From an uncultured Saprospiraceae bacterium (GTDB lineage: Bacteria; Bacteroidota; Bacteroidia; Chitinophagales; Saprospiraceae), in NCBI GenBank assembly GCA_937981555.1, contig CALJOK010000034.1, forward strand, positions 1 through 44,192: DNA of 44,192 nucleotides, in the 5' to 3' direction. The translations under genes and the position numbers were made by a program. Shown one piece after another: positions 26,026-34,443 of the stretch (positions are counted from its first letter, which is position 1; each line of letters starts with the position of its first letter). A model generated the notes under the pieces. The model was not told where the DNA came from, searched no databases, and saw only the letters and a list, made by a program, of their open reading frames with translations.

Positions 26026-27495
26026 ATGTCATTATTGAAAAAATTTGCGGGTGAAACGGTAATTTATGGTTTGGGAAGTATTCTTCCTAGGGTGTTGAAT
26101 TTTTTGTTGACGCCTTATCTCACGAATGTTTTTGATACAAGTGATTATGGAATATATGGTGTGATGTATGCGATTACAGCTTTTTGGTTGGTGTTATTTA
26201 CTTATGGAATGGAGACAGCACTATTTCGTTTTGGAAGTAAAGATGGGCAATTGAATAAAGTTTTCAGTACTGCTGCAATTTCACTTTTGGTAACAACAAT
26301 TATTTTTGTAGGATTATTGTTTTTTTTCTCAGAAGATATTGCCCTATTTTTAAATGAACCAGGAGGAGGGAAATTTATCAGATGGTTTGCTTTGATTACA
26401 GGGTTAGATGCATTAGCTGCATTACCTTTTGCAAGGTTGAGGTTAGAAAATAGGCCTATCCGATTTGCTACGATTAAAATATTGAACGTTGCTATTCTAA
26501 TTGGATTGACGTTTTTCTTTTTGACTATTTGTCCCTTTTTAATTGAAAACGGAGTGAGCTGGGTAGAAAATATTTATTCAAAAGATACTCAACTTGATTT
26601 AGTTTTTATTGCAAATTTAGTGGCAAGTGGATTTGTATTTTTAGTTTTAATGAAAAGCTTTTTCAATTTTAAGTGGGAGTTTGATTTTCAGCTTTGGCAA
26701 AAAATGTTACTCTATGCTTCGCCACTAATTCTAGTCGGAATAGCAGGAGCAATCAACCGGCAATTAGATAGAATCTTTTTAAAAAAATGGTTATTAATTG
26801 ATGTGAATGAACAAGTAGGAATTTATAGTGCCAATGTAAAAATTGCAGTTTTAATGAGCCTTTTTATTACTGCGTTTAATTATGCCGCCGAACCTTTCTT
26901 TTTTAAAAATGCTAATCGTATAGATTCAAAACCTATCTATGCACAAATTGCACATGCGTTTTCAGTTGTTGGAAGTGTGGCTTTTTTGGGAATAATGTTG
27001 TACATGGATTTAGTGAAATTATTAATTGCAGAAGAATACCGAGTGGGATTGGACGTAGTTCCGTTTTTGTTGGTAGCTTATTTTTGTTTAGGGCTTTTTT
27101 ATAATTTTTCGATTTGGTATAAGTTGACTGATCGAACTAGAATAGGAGCATATATTTCAATAGGTGGAGCAATGATTACGATAGCTGTTAATTATATTTT
27201 TATTCCAAAAATAGGAATTATGGCTCCTGCATATGCGGCATTAGCTTGCTATATTTTCATGGCAACGACAAGTTATTTTATTGGAAAAAAATATTATCCC
27301 ATAGATTATCCGATTGGAAAAATGTTGACTTATATCGTCGCAGCCGTAGTTGTATTTGGATTGAGTGAAATTATTCGACCTTATTTGGGAGGAAATATTT
27401 TTGAAATCCTTTTTGTAAATACCTTGTTATTGATTGGATATTTAAGTGGACTTTATCTGTTTGAGAAAAAGACGATCAAGCAAATGATGAAATAA
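26026..27495 (+). CDS. polysaccharide flippase (Wzx/MVF-like, MOP superfamily)
   Basis: A 489-residue inner-membrane protein with about 12-14 hydrophobic helices. The N-terminus (MSLLKKFAGETVIYGLGSIL followed by PRVLNFLLTPYLTNVF) is the usual start of O-antigen and exopolysaccharide flippases, which move lipid-linked oligosaccharides to the periplasmic face. TASAYGIYG-like DTSDYGIYGVMYAI and the mid-protein INRQLDRIFLKKWL also fit. No glycosyltransferases are nearby, so its polymer is unknown. Its stop is one base away from the stop of the minus-strand small gene at 27497. Confidence 0.88.
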   Translation: MSLLKKFAGETVIYGLGSILPRVLNFLLTPYLTNVFDTSDYGIYGVMYAITAFWLVLFTYGMETALFRFGSKDGQLNKVFSTAAISLLVTTIIFVGLLFFFSEDIALFLNEPGGGKFIRWFALITGLDALAALPFARLRLENRPIRFATIKILNVAILIGLTFFFLTICPFLIENGVSWVENIYSKDTQLDLVFIANLVASGFVFLVLMKSFFNFKWEFDFQLWQKMLLYASPLILVGIAGAINRQLDRIFLKKWLLIDVNEQVGIYSANVKIAVLMSLFITAFNYAAEPFFFKNANRIDSKPIYAQIAHAFSVVGSVAFLGIMLYMDLVKLLIAEEYRVGLDVVPFLLVAYFCLGLFYNFSIWYKLTDRTRIGAYISIGGAMITIAVNYIFIPKIGIMAPAYAALACYIFMATTSYFIGKKYYPIDYPIGKMLTYIVAAVVVFGLSEIIRPYLGGNIFEILFVNTLLLIGYLSGLYLFEKKTIKQMMK

Positions 27496-27496
27496 T

Positions 27497-27661
27497 TTAT
27501 CCAACAAAATTAACCAAAAACCAATCAGAAATATCTTGTTTGTTTTTAAAAATAAGAACAGCTAATGCGATCATCGCAAAGATGAAAACGAGTTTAAAGT
27601 TTCGTTTATCCCGATTGTATTTTTCTCTTCTACTTTTATATATTTTTCTATTAACAGCCAT
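27497..27661 (-). CDS. 54-residue single-pass membrane peptide
   Basis: Translation from the ATG at 27661 gives MAVNRKIYKSRREKYNRDKR, then NFKLVFIFAMIALAVLIF, then KNKQDISDWFLVNFVG and a stop. A strongly basic N-terminus precedes one transmembrane helix, predicting N-in orientation. Small proteins of this form recur in Bacteroidota and are unnamed. It sits 73 nt downstream of rsgA on the same strand and ends one base short of the convergent flippase gene. Codon use and the clean basic/hydrophobic layout make a chance ORF unlikely. Confidence 0.7.
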   Translation of the reverse strand: MAVNRKIYKSRREKYNRDKRNFKLVFIFAMIALAVLIFKNKQDISDWFLVNFVG

Positions 27662-27734
27662 TTTCTTTTAGTATTTAAAATTGAGTAGTTGGGAAAAATT
27701 AACCATTCACAGTTAATCGTTCACCATTAATAAT

Positions 27735-28682
27735 CTATCCTTTATGTCTTTCCCAATAATTTTGATCTTCGATTTCATCTAATAATTGAAGATAATTTCC
27801 AAATCGTAATTCACTAATTTCTCCTTTTTCCACCGCTTCTTTTACCGCACAATGTGGTTCATTTCGATGGGTGCAATTACCAAATTTACAATCATGAGAT
27901 ACTGTGAAAATTTCTCTAAAATTATGAACAACATCCATTGGTTTTAGATGATTGAATCCCAAGGTTTTAATTCCAGGAGAATCAATAATTGCTCCACCAA
28001 AATCTAATTGAAACATTTCAGCAAATGTCGTAGTGTGCTGTCCTTTGCCAGAGTAATCAGATAATTCGAAAGCTCGAAGATCTAATTGAGGTTGAATAGC
28101 ATTGACCAAAGTAGATTTTCCTACACCTGATTGACCAGCAACTAAAGTAATTTTATCTTTTAAAACTGCCTTAAAATTTTCGCGACCAATATCGTCAGTT
28201 GCTGAAACTAAAACAACTGTATAACCGATATTTTCATAAATTGCTTTCATGTAATCGAACATTGCCATCTCATCTTCATCGTACAAATCCGCTTTGTTAA
28301 AAACAATAACCGTAGGAATACTATAAGGTTCCGTCATCAATAAAAAACGATCGATAAAACCTTGTTTCAACATCGGTTCAATAATCGTAACGATGACCAT
28401 TGCTTGATCGACATTCGCTGCGAGTAAATGTAAAAAATGTTTTTTTCGAGGAGATTGTCGAATAACATAATTTCGACGAGGTAAGATTTTTCTGATGATG
28501 GCAGTACCTTCTACTTCGCTTTCGATTTCGATTAGCACCTCATCACCAACTGCGACAGGATTGGTTACTTTCATTCCATCCAATCGAAATTTTCCCATGA
28601 TCCGACATTTCCATTCGTTCTCGTTTTCGAGTCTGACTTGATACCAACTTCCTGTTGATTTTATAACTATTCCTTTTTGCAA
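27735..28682 (-). CDS. rsgA: ribosome small subunit-dependent GTPase A
   Basis: Circularly permuted GTPase that acts late in 30S ribosome assembly. The 315-residue protein has an N-terminal OB fold (GIVIKSTGSWYQVRLENENE), then G4 VFNKADLYDE, G1 VAGQSGVGKSTLVNAI, G3 DSPGIKTLGF in permuted order, and a C-terminal zinc knuckle HDCKFGNCTHRNEPHCAVKE. The start is TTG at 28682; an in-frame stop lies two codons upstream and no ATG fits. It starts 31 nt after the GGGP synthase gene, in one unit with it. Confidence 0.95.
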   Translation of the reverse strand: MQKGIVIKSTGSWYQVRLENENEWKCRIMGKFRLDGMKVTNPVAVGDEVLIEIESEVEGTAIIRKILPRRNYVIRQSPRKKHFLHLLAANVDQAMVIVTIIEPMLKQGFIDRFLLMTEPYSIPTVIVFNKADLYDEDEMAMFDYMKAIYENIGYTVVLVSATDDIGRENFKAVLKDKITLVAGQSGVGKSTLVNAIQPQLDLRAFELSDYSGKGQHTTTFAEMFQLDFGGAIIDSPGIKTLGFNHLKPMDVVHNFREIFTVSHDCKFGNCTHRNEPHCAVKEAVEKGEISELRFGNYLQLLDEIEDQNYWERHKG

Positions 28683-28713
28683 ATTTTATTTTTTTTACTT
28701 AATCTACGTATTG

Positions 28714-29472
28714 CTACGTTACATGGTTGAGTTCGTGAATTGCTGCTGCCATTTCTTTAATCAAGCTAGGATCTTTTTCAATTGCATTTCCAACAACAAT
28801 TACATCCGCTCCAGCTTTGACATTTTGATAAGCTTTCTCAGGAGTTCGAATTCCACCTCCAACAATTACTGGAATTTGTACAGCAGAACTGACTGCATGA
28901 ATCATTGATTCCGAAATTGGATTAATCGCACCACTTCCTGCATCCATGTAAATTAATTTCAAACCAAGCATTTCCCCCGCCAATGCCGTACACAATGAAA
29001 TATCATCTTTCATCGCTGGAATCGGATAAGTGTTGCTGATATAAGAAACACTTGTAGGGATGCCTCCATCGACTAACATATAACCGGTGGAAATAATTTC
29101 CAAAGGACTCATTTTTAAATATGGAGCAGAGATGACATGTTTTCCAATCAACAAATCGGCGTTCCGACCTGAGATCAAAGAAAGAAAAAGTAAAGCATCT
29201 GCTCGATAACTGAGTTGTGTAGAATTATTTCCAGGGAATAAAATCAATGGAATATCACACGATTTCTTTATCGTTTGAAGAGTATGATCAAGCATATTAT
29301 TGACCACGAGACTTCCCCCGATAAAAAAGTAATCAACCTTTGCTTCGATAGAAAGGTTCACGGTGGCTTCCAAATTTTTAAGACTACCTTTGTCAGGGTC
29401 AATTAAAACCACGAATTTTTTTTCGCCTTTTTGCTTTGCTTCTGTTAGAGATTGATAAATTTGGTGCTCCAT
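28714..29472 (-). CDS. geranylgeranylglyceryl phosphate synthase (GGGPS/PcrB family)
   Basis: A TIM-barrel prenyltransferase that joins a polyprenyl chain to glycerol-1-phosphate, the archaeal-type ether-lipid step; known homologues occur in many Bacteroidota. The 252-residue protein shows FVVLIDPDKGS at the first strand, FIGGSLVVNN, LILFPGNNSTQLS, YMDAGSGA and the phosphate-binding VIVGGGIRTPEKA with VVGNAIEKDP. The ATG at 29472 is used; an upstream in-frame start at 29553 would add an unrelated leader. TATCTTTA at 29500-29493 on the minus strand is one base from the -7 consensus and supports this start. Confidence 0.92.
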   Translation of the reverse strand: MEHQIYQSLTEAKQKGEKKFVVLIDPDKGSLKNLEATVNLSIEAKVDYFFIGGSLVVNNMLDHTLQTIKKSCDIPLILFPGNNSTQLSYRADALLFLSLISGRNADLLIGKHVISAPYLKMSPLEIISTGYMLVDGGIPTSVSYISNTYPIPAMKDDISLCTALAGEMLGLKLIYMDAGSGAINPISESMIHAVSSAVQIPVIVGGGIRTPEKAYQNVKAGADVIVVGNAIEKDPSLIKEMAAAIHELNHVT

Positions 29473-29492
29473 GTAATCGGTAATTGTTTGCG

Positions 29493-29500
29493 TAAAGATA
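29493..29500 (-). promoter_or_regulatory. candidate -7 box for the GGGPS-rsgA unit
   Basis: It reads TATCTTTA on the minus strand, one mismatch from TAnnTTTG, about 20 nt before the ATG at 29472. No -33 element is clear. Confidence 0.3.
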
Positions 29501-29597
29501 GAGTTATAATTTTGATTTTTGAATGAATGAAATTCAAATGTCAAAAAACACATCGAATTTATTATTATTTAAAAATCACTTAATCAACAATTAAAAC

Positions 29598-29942
29598 TTG
29601 GAAGAGAATAAAGATTTTACTGAAAAAGCAACGGAACTCATCGCCAGAGATTTCGAAATGGTGCTTGGTGATAAAAAGCCAACAGAGCAGGAATTGTTTG
29701 AAATGTTATCGGATCAAGTGGCGTACATGATGCAATATCGCTTAGATTTTTTAATGAGTTTGATGTACCGGTTGGATGTTGACGAAGAAAAAATAAGGAC
29801 GGCGATTTCTCCAAAAGCATTGATTGCGCCGAATATTGGTTTGGCACATTTGATTTTGGAAAGGCAAAAATTGCGAATTAAGATTAAACAGGAATATGGG
29901 AAAACGGAGTTGGAAGATTTGGAGGAAGGATTGGAATTCTAG
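29598..29942 (+). CDS. conserved hypothetical protein, Bacteroidota type
   Basis: A 114-residue acidic, mostly helical cytoplasmic protein with MSDQVAYMMQYRLDFLMSLM-like core (positions about 34-60 read EMLSDQVAYMMQYRLDFL) and a conserved-looking NIGLAHLILERQKLRIKIK. I know of similar unnamed proteins in Bacteroidota but no function. The start must be TTG at 29598: an in-frame TAA lies two codons upstream and the next ATG is residue 20, inside the helical core. It is divergent from the GGGPS gene. Confidence 0.75.
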   Translation: MEENKDFTEKATELIARDFEMVLGDKKPTEQELFEMLSDQVAYMMQYRLDFLMSLMYRLDVDEEKIRTAISPKALIAPNIGLAHLILERQKLRIKIKQEYGKTELEDLEEGLEF

Positions 29943-30004
29943 TTAAAAGGGATGAGTTTTATTGATAAATTACTTTGGGAAAACTCATGACTTATAATTC
30001 ATCG

Positions 30005-30490
30005 TTACTTTACCATTTTCCGAAATTCCATTCGCTCTTCTTCTGTCAATCTATATTTTTCTTTAAACATTTCTTCTGAAGGTCTGATCAGTAAAAGTGC
30101 AGCTAGCCCAATAAAAAACAAAAGCAAAAAAAGATAATTAAACTCCAAGAAATAGAAAATAATACAAATCAAGTTGGCTCCTTCCAACAATGCACTTCGC
30201 AATATAATTGAGCTTCGATAATGTTCTAATTTTTTATAAAGACTTTTTATACTTTTTGCTTCCTCCATTCTTTTCGTAAACAAAAGTGAGCTCATCGAGA
30301 TACAACTCAACATCAAAATCGGAGCAATCAAATGAAATGGGTTACTCATTTCCCAACTAAAAATTTTCTCAGCATCAATGATCAAAAAACTCATAATGAG
30401 TGCAATTAAAACTTGCCCAGCGAGAAGAGCATAGTAAAGAATATAAATTCCTTTAAATTCATTGTTGGAAGAAATTCTTTCAGTTGCCAT
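30005..30490 (-). CDS. hypothetical four-helix membrane protein
   Basis: A 161-residue protein with four predicted transmembrane helices: about residues 15-38, 50-70, 95-118 and 120-137. A Lys/Glu-rich loop (KRMEEAKSIKSLYKKLEHYR) separates the second and third, and a charged C-terminal tail ends in TEEERMEFRKMVK. I recognise no family. A terminator lies between it and the upstream peptide transporter, so it is probably transcribed alone. Confidence 0.75.
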   Translation of the reverse strand: MATERISSNNEFKGIYILYYALLAGQVLIALIMSFLIIDAEKIFSWEMSNPFHLIAPILMLSCISMSSLLFTKRMEEAKSIKSLYKKLEHYRSSIILRSALLEGANLICIIFYFLEFNYLFLLLFFIGLAALLLIRPSEEMFKEKYRLTEEERMEFRKMVK

Positions 30491-30512
30491 GTTTTTTGAT
30501 TTTTAATTTTGG

Positions 30513-30555
30513 AAAAAAGAAACCCCCAACGGGTGGGTTGAGGGTTTCTTTTTTT
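30513..30555 (-). terminator. terminator of the first POT transporter gene
   Basis: GAAACCC-c-CAAC (30519-30530) pairs with GTTG-a-GGGTTTC (30537-30548) with one mismatch. The flanking A6 gives a T run on the minus strand. Confidence 0.85.
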
Positions 30556-30572
30556 ATATAAAAAAGAAAATT

Positions 30573-32306
30573 TTAATCGATGCCATGCATCATCTTCTTC
30601 ATAAATCCTTTCAATAAAATTAGTACTACACCTGCACCAATAGGAATAAGTGTAAAGATCAAAAAGAAGGTTGACATACTGGTAGACTCAACAATTTGAT
30701 CAATATAACTACCTGTCATACCACCTGCCCAGTTAGCAATAAAGTTGGCGATAAACCAAACTCCAAACATCAATCCGATCAATCGAACTGGAGCTAACTT
30801 ACTCACATAAGAAAGTCCAACTGGAGATACACATAACTCACCAGCGGTATGGAAGAAGTAAGCAAGAACTAACCAGATCATACTAACAGAAGCAGTTTTT
30901 GCTCCTTGAGGAATACCGTTAGCTCCCCATGCTAAAATACCAAATCCTAATCCTAGAATGATTAAGCCCATGGCAAATTTGATTGGACCAGAAGTGATAA
31001 TCCCTTTTTCCCAAAACTTAGAAACTGCTGGAGCTAAAGTAATGATAAAGAAAGAATTAAGAATAGAAAACCAGGAAGCAGGAACTTGTGTTTCTGTACC
31101 TTGAAATTGTTGAACTAACATCCAAATTGCTAATCCCCAGATAACGACAAAACTAAATCCAAGGATAATATTGGAGGTACTGATTTGGCTAAAGGTTACA
31201 TTAAATAATTTAAATAAAACCCAAGTAATTACCCCAAGTGATCCTAGCGTCAGTACAGCATTGACAACTTTAAAAATCATAGCGCCACTCCCGACTAAAT
31301 CTCTATTCGTATAATCACCCGCAAAGATTGTCATAGAACCACCTGCTTGCTCAAATGCCCACCAAAAGAAAATAGTAAAGAAAGTTAAAATGATAATCAC
31401 CCAAACTCGATCTTTTTCTACCTTAGTCAAAGATGGATCTGTTACGATGAAACCAACAATTGCAGTTACTGTTCCAAATAGAAAAGGAGGAATATAATTT
31501 TTATTAACAACACTTAGTAATTCAGCTCCAGCTTCTTTTGGAATTAAAAAATAAATAATTGCAGCAATGGCTATTCCTATTCCTGCCCACATTCCAAGTC
31601 TAGAATTTCCAGCCTCTGAAGCAGCTTTTGCCGCAGCAACATCTTCAACATTAGTTTCTTTTTTAGGAGTTAAACCAATATCACCAAAGATGCTTTGAGC
31701 AAACCAGAATTGTAACATACCTAATAACATAAATATACCTGCAAGCCCAAATCCATAACTCCATCCTATGGTCTCACCAATATATCCACATAATAAAATT
31801 CCTAAAAATGCACCTGCGTTAATACCCATATAGAATATAGTATAAGCAGAATCCTTTTTAGATTCATCATCTTTATAAAGTTGACCAACCATAGATGAAA
31901 TATTCGGTTTGAATAAACCATTTCCAATAATCAGGCAAGTTAGACCTGCATAAAAGAAAGCGGGAATAGCTTCAATAGCCATAAATCCATGCCCTAATGC
32001 CATTATAAATGCACCTAATACAACTGCTTTTCGATAGCCAGTTATTTTATCAGCGATGATTCCACCTAATAGTGGCGTTAAATAAACTAGCCCTGTATAG
32101 AGTGCATAAAGTTCTAATGCATTACTTCTTTCCCATCCATATCCTCCCTTCATAAGAGAAGCTGTTAAAAATAATACTAATAAAGCTCTCATTCCATAAT
32201 AGGAAAATCTCTCCCACATTTCTGTGAAAAATAGTACAAATAAACTTGCTGGATGATCAAGGATGAGTTGATCCTTAATTAGCGAGTTTCCAAACTTGTC
32301 TGCCAT
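30573..32306 (-). CDS. POT family peptide:proton symporter (577 aa)
   Basis: An inner-membrane oligopeptide importer of the POT/PTR2 family. FFTEMWERFSYYGMRALLVL is the first-helix ExxERFxYYG proton-coupling motif. GYRKAVVLGAFIMALGHG, FKPNISSMVGQLY, AYTIFYMGINAGAFLG and FHTAGELCVSPVGLSYVSKL follow as the family signatures. At 577 residues it is about 70 longer than the next gene's product, mainly in the central region (ETNVEDVAAAKAASEAG). It is a tandem paralogue of 32497-34011, and the two upstream regions share a conserved leader. Confidence 0.93.
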   Translation of the reverse strand: MADKFGNSLIKDQLILDHPASLFVLFFTEMWERFSYYGMRALLVLFLTASLMKGGYGWERSNALELYALYTGLVYLTPLLGGIIADKITGYRKAVVLGAFIMALGHGFMAIEAIPAFFYAGLTCLIIGNGLFKPNISSMVGQLYKDDESKKDSAYTIFYMGINAGAFLGILLCGYIGETIGWSYGFGLAGIFMLLGMLQFWFAQSIFGDIGLTPKKETNVEDVAAAKAASEAGNSRLGMWAGIGIAIAAIIYFLIPKEAGAELLSVVNKNYIPPFLFGTVTAIVGFIVTDPSLTKVEKDRVWVIIILTFFTIFFWWAFEQAGGSMTIFAGDYTNRDLVGSGAMIFKVVNAVLTLGSLGVITWVLFKLFNVTFSQISTSNIILGFSFVVIWGLAIWMLVQQFQGTETQVPASWFSILNSFFIITLAPAVSKFWEKGIITSGPIKFAMGLIILGLGFGILAWGANGIPQGAKTASVSMIWLVLAYFFHTAGELCVSPVGLSYVSKLAPVRLIGLMFGVWFIANFIANWAGGMTGSYIDQIVESTSMSTFFLIFTLIPIGAGVVLILLKGFMKKMMHGID

Positions 32307-32329
32307 TTTTTTAAATTTTTAATTAAACA

Positions 32330-32378
32330 AAAGTTGATTCGTCGGTCTAAAAATAGATTTTTTAAAAGAAAAATATGT
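32330..32378 (-). promoter_or_regulatory. conserved promoter/leader segment of POT gene 1
   Basis: It is almost identical to 34032-34080 (about 44 of 49 bases), 24 nt before the start at 32306. On the minus strand it contains TATTTTTA (32355-32348), one base from the -7 consensus. Confidence 0.6.
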
Positions 32379-32440
32379 AAGAATTACTAATCTATTTTTT
32401 TTGAAGAAAAATCAACAATTTTGAAAATGAAATTTATATC

Positions 32441-32473
32441 AAAAAAAAACGGAAGAGAATTAATTCTCTTCCG
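32441..32473 (-). terminator. terminator of the second POT transporter gene
   Basis: A perfect 24-nt palindrome, CGGAAGAGAATT plus its complement (32450-32473), preceded on plus by A9, which is T9 on the minus strand. Confidence 0.92.
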
Positions 32474-32496
32474 CTCCATATATTAAATATTTTTAA

Positions 32497-34011
32497 TTAG
32501 TGTCCTACCTCTACTTCAATATCTTCCGCTCCGTGAATTAATCTTTTTAAAGGTTTTAAAATTGCAATAAATAATAATCCAATGATAACAGTAAAGAAAG
32601 TAATACCTAAGAATATAGTATATTCTCCAAACTCACTTGCTGCTTCTCCAACAATACCTGCTACTTTATTTCCTAATCCTGATGCTGCAAAATAAACCCC
32701 CATCATTAATGAAGCATATTTGACCGGAGCTAATTTTGTAATAAATGAGAGAGCTACAGGTGATAAACATAATTCTCCAATCGTATGGAATAAATAAGCC
32801 ATCACTAACCAAATCATACTAGAAGAGCCATTTTTCTCATACTCCATTGCAGCAAAAACCATAAAGACAAATCCAAGTCCCATGATTATAATACCAACTG
32901 CCATTTTAAATATAGAAGAAGCTTCTTTACTTTTTAATTTTCGTTTTGCCCAAATACTTGCAACTCCTGTTGCAAATAAAATAATAAATCCAGCATTCAA
33001 ACTCTGAAACATAACTGTAGGTACAGTCCATCCAAATAGAACTCGATCTGTTTTAGAATCAGTATATAAATTCATCAAACCTCCTGCTTGCTCAAATGCT
33101 CCCCAAAAAATAATTACCATAATAAAAGAAAGAAGTAATACTAAGAATCGATCTTTAAAAATTTGAGATTCGAGATCTCTATAAATCATCATTAACATTG
33201 CGACCACTCCAGTTATAAAAATAAGTAGTAAACCATAGGCCCAATCTAATTTATACCAACCAAAGGCAGAAACTAATAGTAAACCAATTGTAATATATAA
33301 TTGGGTCGTCGTTTTCATCAAATTGCTAAAAAGTTGAGGAATTGAAGCTTCCGTTTTTCTTTCTTCTTCAGGTAACAAGTTACCGACATGAGTCAAATGT
33401 TTTTGACCCCAAACGTATACAACTAAACCTGCTAACATTGCAATACCTGCTAATCCAAATCCTGCATGCCATCCCCATTCTGCAACAACTAATCCTACAG
33501 TCATAGTTGCTAACAATGATCCTAAGTTGATACCTATATAGAAAATATTAAACCCTTTGTCTCTTCGGATATCTCCTGGTTTATAAAGTCCTCCAACCAT
33601 TGTTGAAATGTTTGGTTTCAATAATCCAACACCAGTAATAACCAATCCTAATCCAGTATAGTAAGCCCAAACAGCATCAATGGCGAGTATTCCATGTCCC
33701 ATGCAGAGAATGATTGCTCCATAGAGAACTGCTTTTTTTTGCCCAATTAATTTATCTGCTATAATTCCACCTGGAATTGATGCAACATAAACTAACATGG
33801 TATACCATCCATATAAAGCAATCGCTTCTTTTTCTGTCCACTCCAAGCCTATTCCATTTTCATGAGCAGAGTTTGCAGTCATATATAAAACTAAAAGTGC
33901 TCGCATTCCATAATATGAAAATCGCTCCCACATTTCTGTAAAAAATAAAACATAAAGCCCCACGGGATGTCCCCACAACTGTTGTTGATTATCTAATTCC
34001 TTTGTATTCAT
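32497..34011 (-). CDS. POT family peptide:proton symporter (504 aa)
   Basis: Paralogue of the preceding transporter, with the same landmarks: FFTEMWERFSYYGMRALLVL, LLKPNISTMVGGLYKPGD, GFNIFYIGINLGSLLATMTV and FHTIGELCLSPVALSFITKL. It has a more canonical length. It has its own terminator and its own copy of the leader, so the pair seems to be two independent transcription units made by tandem duplication, perhaps with different peptide ranges. Confidence 0.93.
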   Translation of the reverse strand: MNTKELDNQQQLWGHPVGLYVLFFTEMWERFSYYGMRALLVLYMTANSAHENGIGLEWTEKEAIALYGWYTMLVYVASIPGGIIADKLIGQKKAVLYGAIILCMGHGILAIDAVWAYYTGLGLVITGVGLLKPNISTMVGGLYKPGDIRRDKGFNIFYIGINLGSLLATMTVGLVVAEWGWHAGFGLAGIAMLAGLVVYVWGQKHLTHVGNLLPEEERKTEASIPQLFSNLMKTTTQLYITIGLLLVSAFGWYKLDWAYGLLLIFITGVVAMLMMIYRDLESQIFKDRFLVLLLSFIMVIIFWGAFEQAGGLMNLYTDSKTDRVLFGWTVPTVMFQSLNAGFIILFATGVASIWAKRKLKSKEASSIFKMAVGIIIMGLGFVFMVFAAMEYEKNGSSSMIWLVMAYLFHTIGELCLSPVALSFITKLAPVKYASLMMGVYFAASGLGNKVAGIVGEAASEFGEYTIFLGITFFTVIIGLLFIAILKPLKRLIHGAEDIEVEVGH

Positions 34012-34031
34012 TGTTAATATTTAAATTTATT

Positions 34032-34080
34032 AAAGTTGATTCGTTGGACTAAAAATAGATTTTTTAAAAGAGAAATCTGT
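34032..34080 (-). promoter_or_regulatory. conserved promoter/leader segment of POT gene 2
   Basis: Counterpart of 32330-32378, placed 21 nt before the start at 34011; TATTTTTA lies at 34057-34050. Confidence 0.6.
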
Positions 34081-34142
34081 TAAAATAGGTACGCTATTCT
34101 AGTTATCGGAAAGTTAACTACATTAAAAAGGAAAGGTTAAAA

Positions 34143-34430
34143 CTAGAAAAGATGCATAATCCCTTGAGAAAGATTATAAAAATTGCCTTTTGGAAACCGA
34201 ATAGCCAATCGCTGAATCGCCAATTGACTCCGAATTCCTCGTTTGCAATAAATCACAATTGGTAGGGAAAAATCTAATAAATCAGTTTTTTTAAAGATCG
34301 CTTGGAGTGGAATTAATTGACCACCAATATTGTAGGCTTCATGTTCGTCAGGTTCGCGAACATCGATGAGTTGGAAAGATTTATTTTCAACTTTCCATTT
34401 TTGTAATTCGTCATAAGTCAATTGATTCAT
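34143..34430 (-). CDS. rhodanese-like domain protein
   Basis: A single-domain 95-residue rhodanese-like sulfurtransferase. It has the family's LIDVREPDEHEAYNIGGQLIP and the active-site loop YCKRGIRS with the catalytic Cys, then an NLSQGI end. Such proteins carry persulfide sulfur, but the acceptor is unknown. It starts 13 nt after the DUF4230 gene and is probably translated from the same mRNA. Confidence 0.9.
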   Translation of the reverse strand: MNQLTYDELQKWKVENKSFQLIDVREPDEHEAYNIGGQLIPLQAIFKKTDLLDFSLPIVIYCKRGIRSQLAIQRLAIRFPKGNFYNLSQGIMHLF

Positions 34431-34443
34431 GTCGCAAAAGTAA

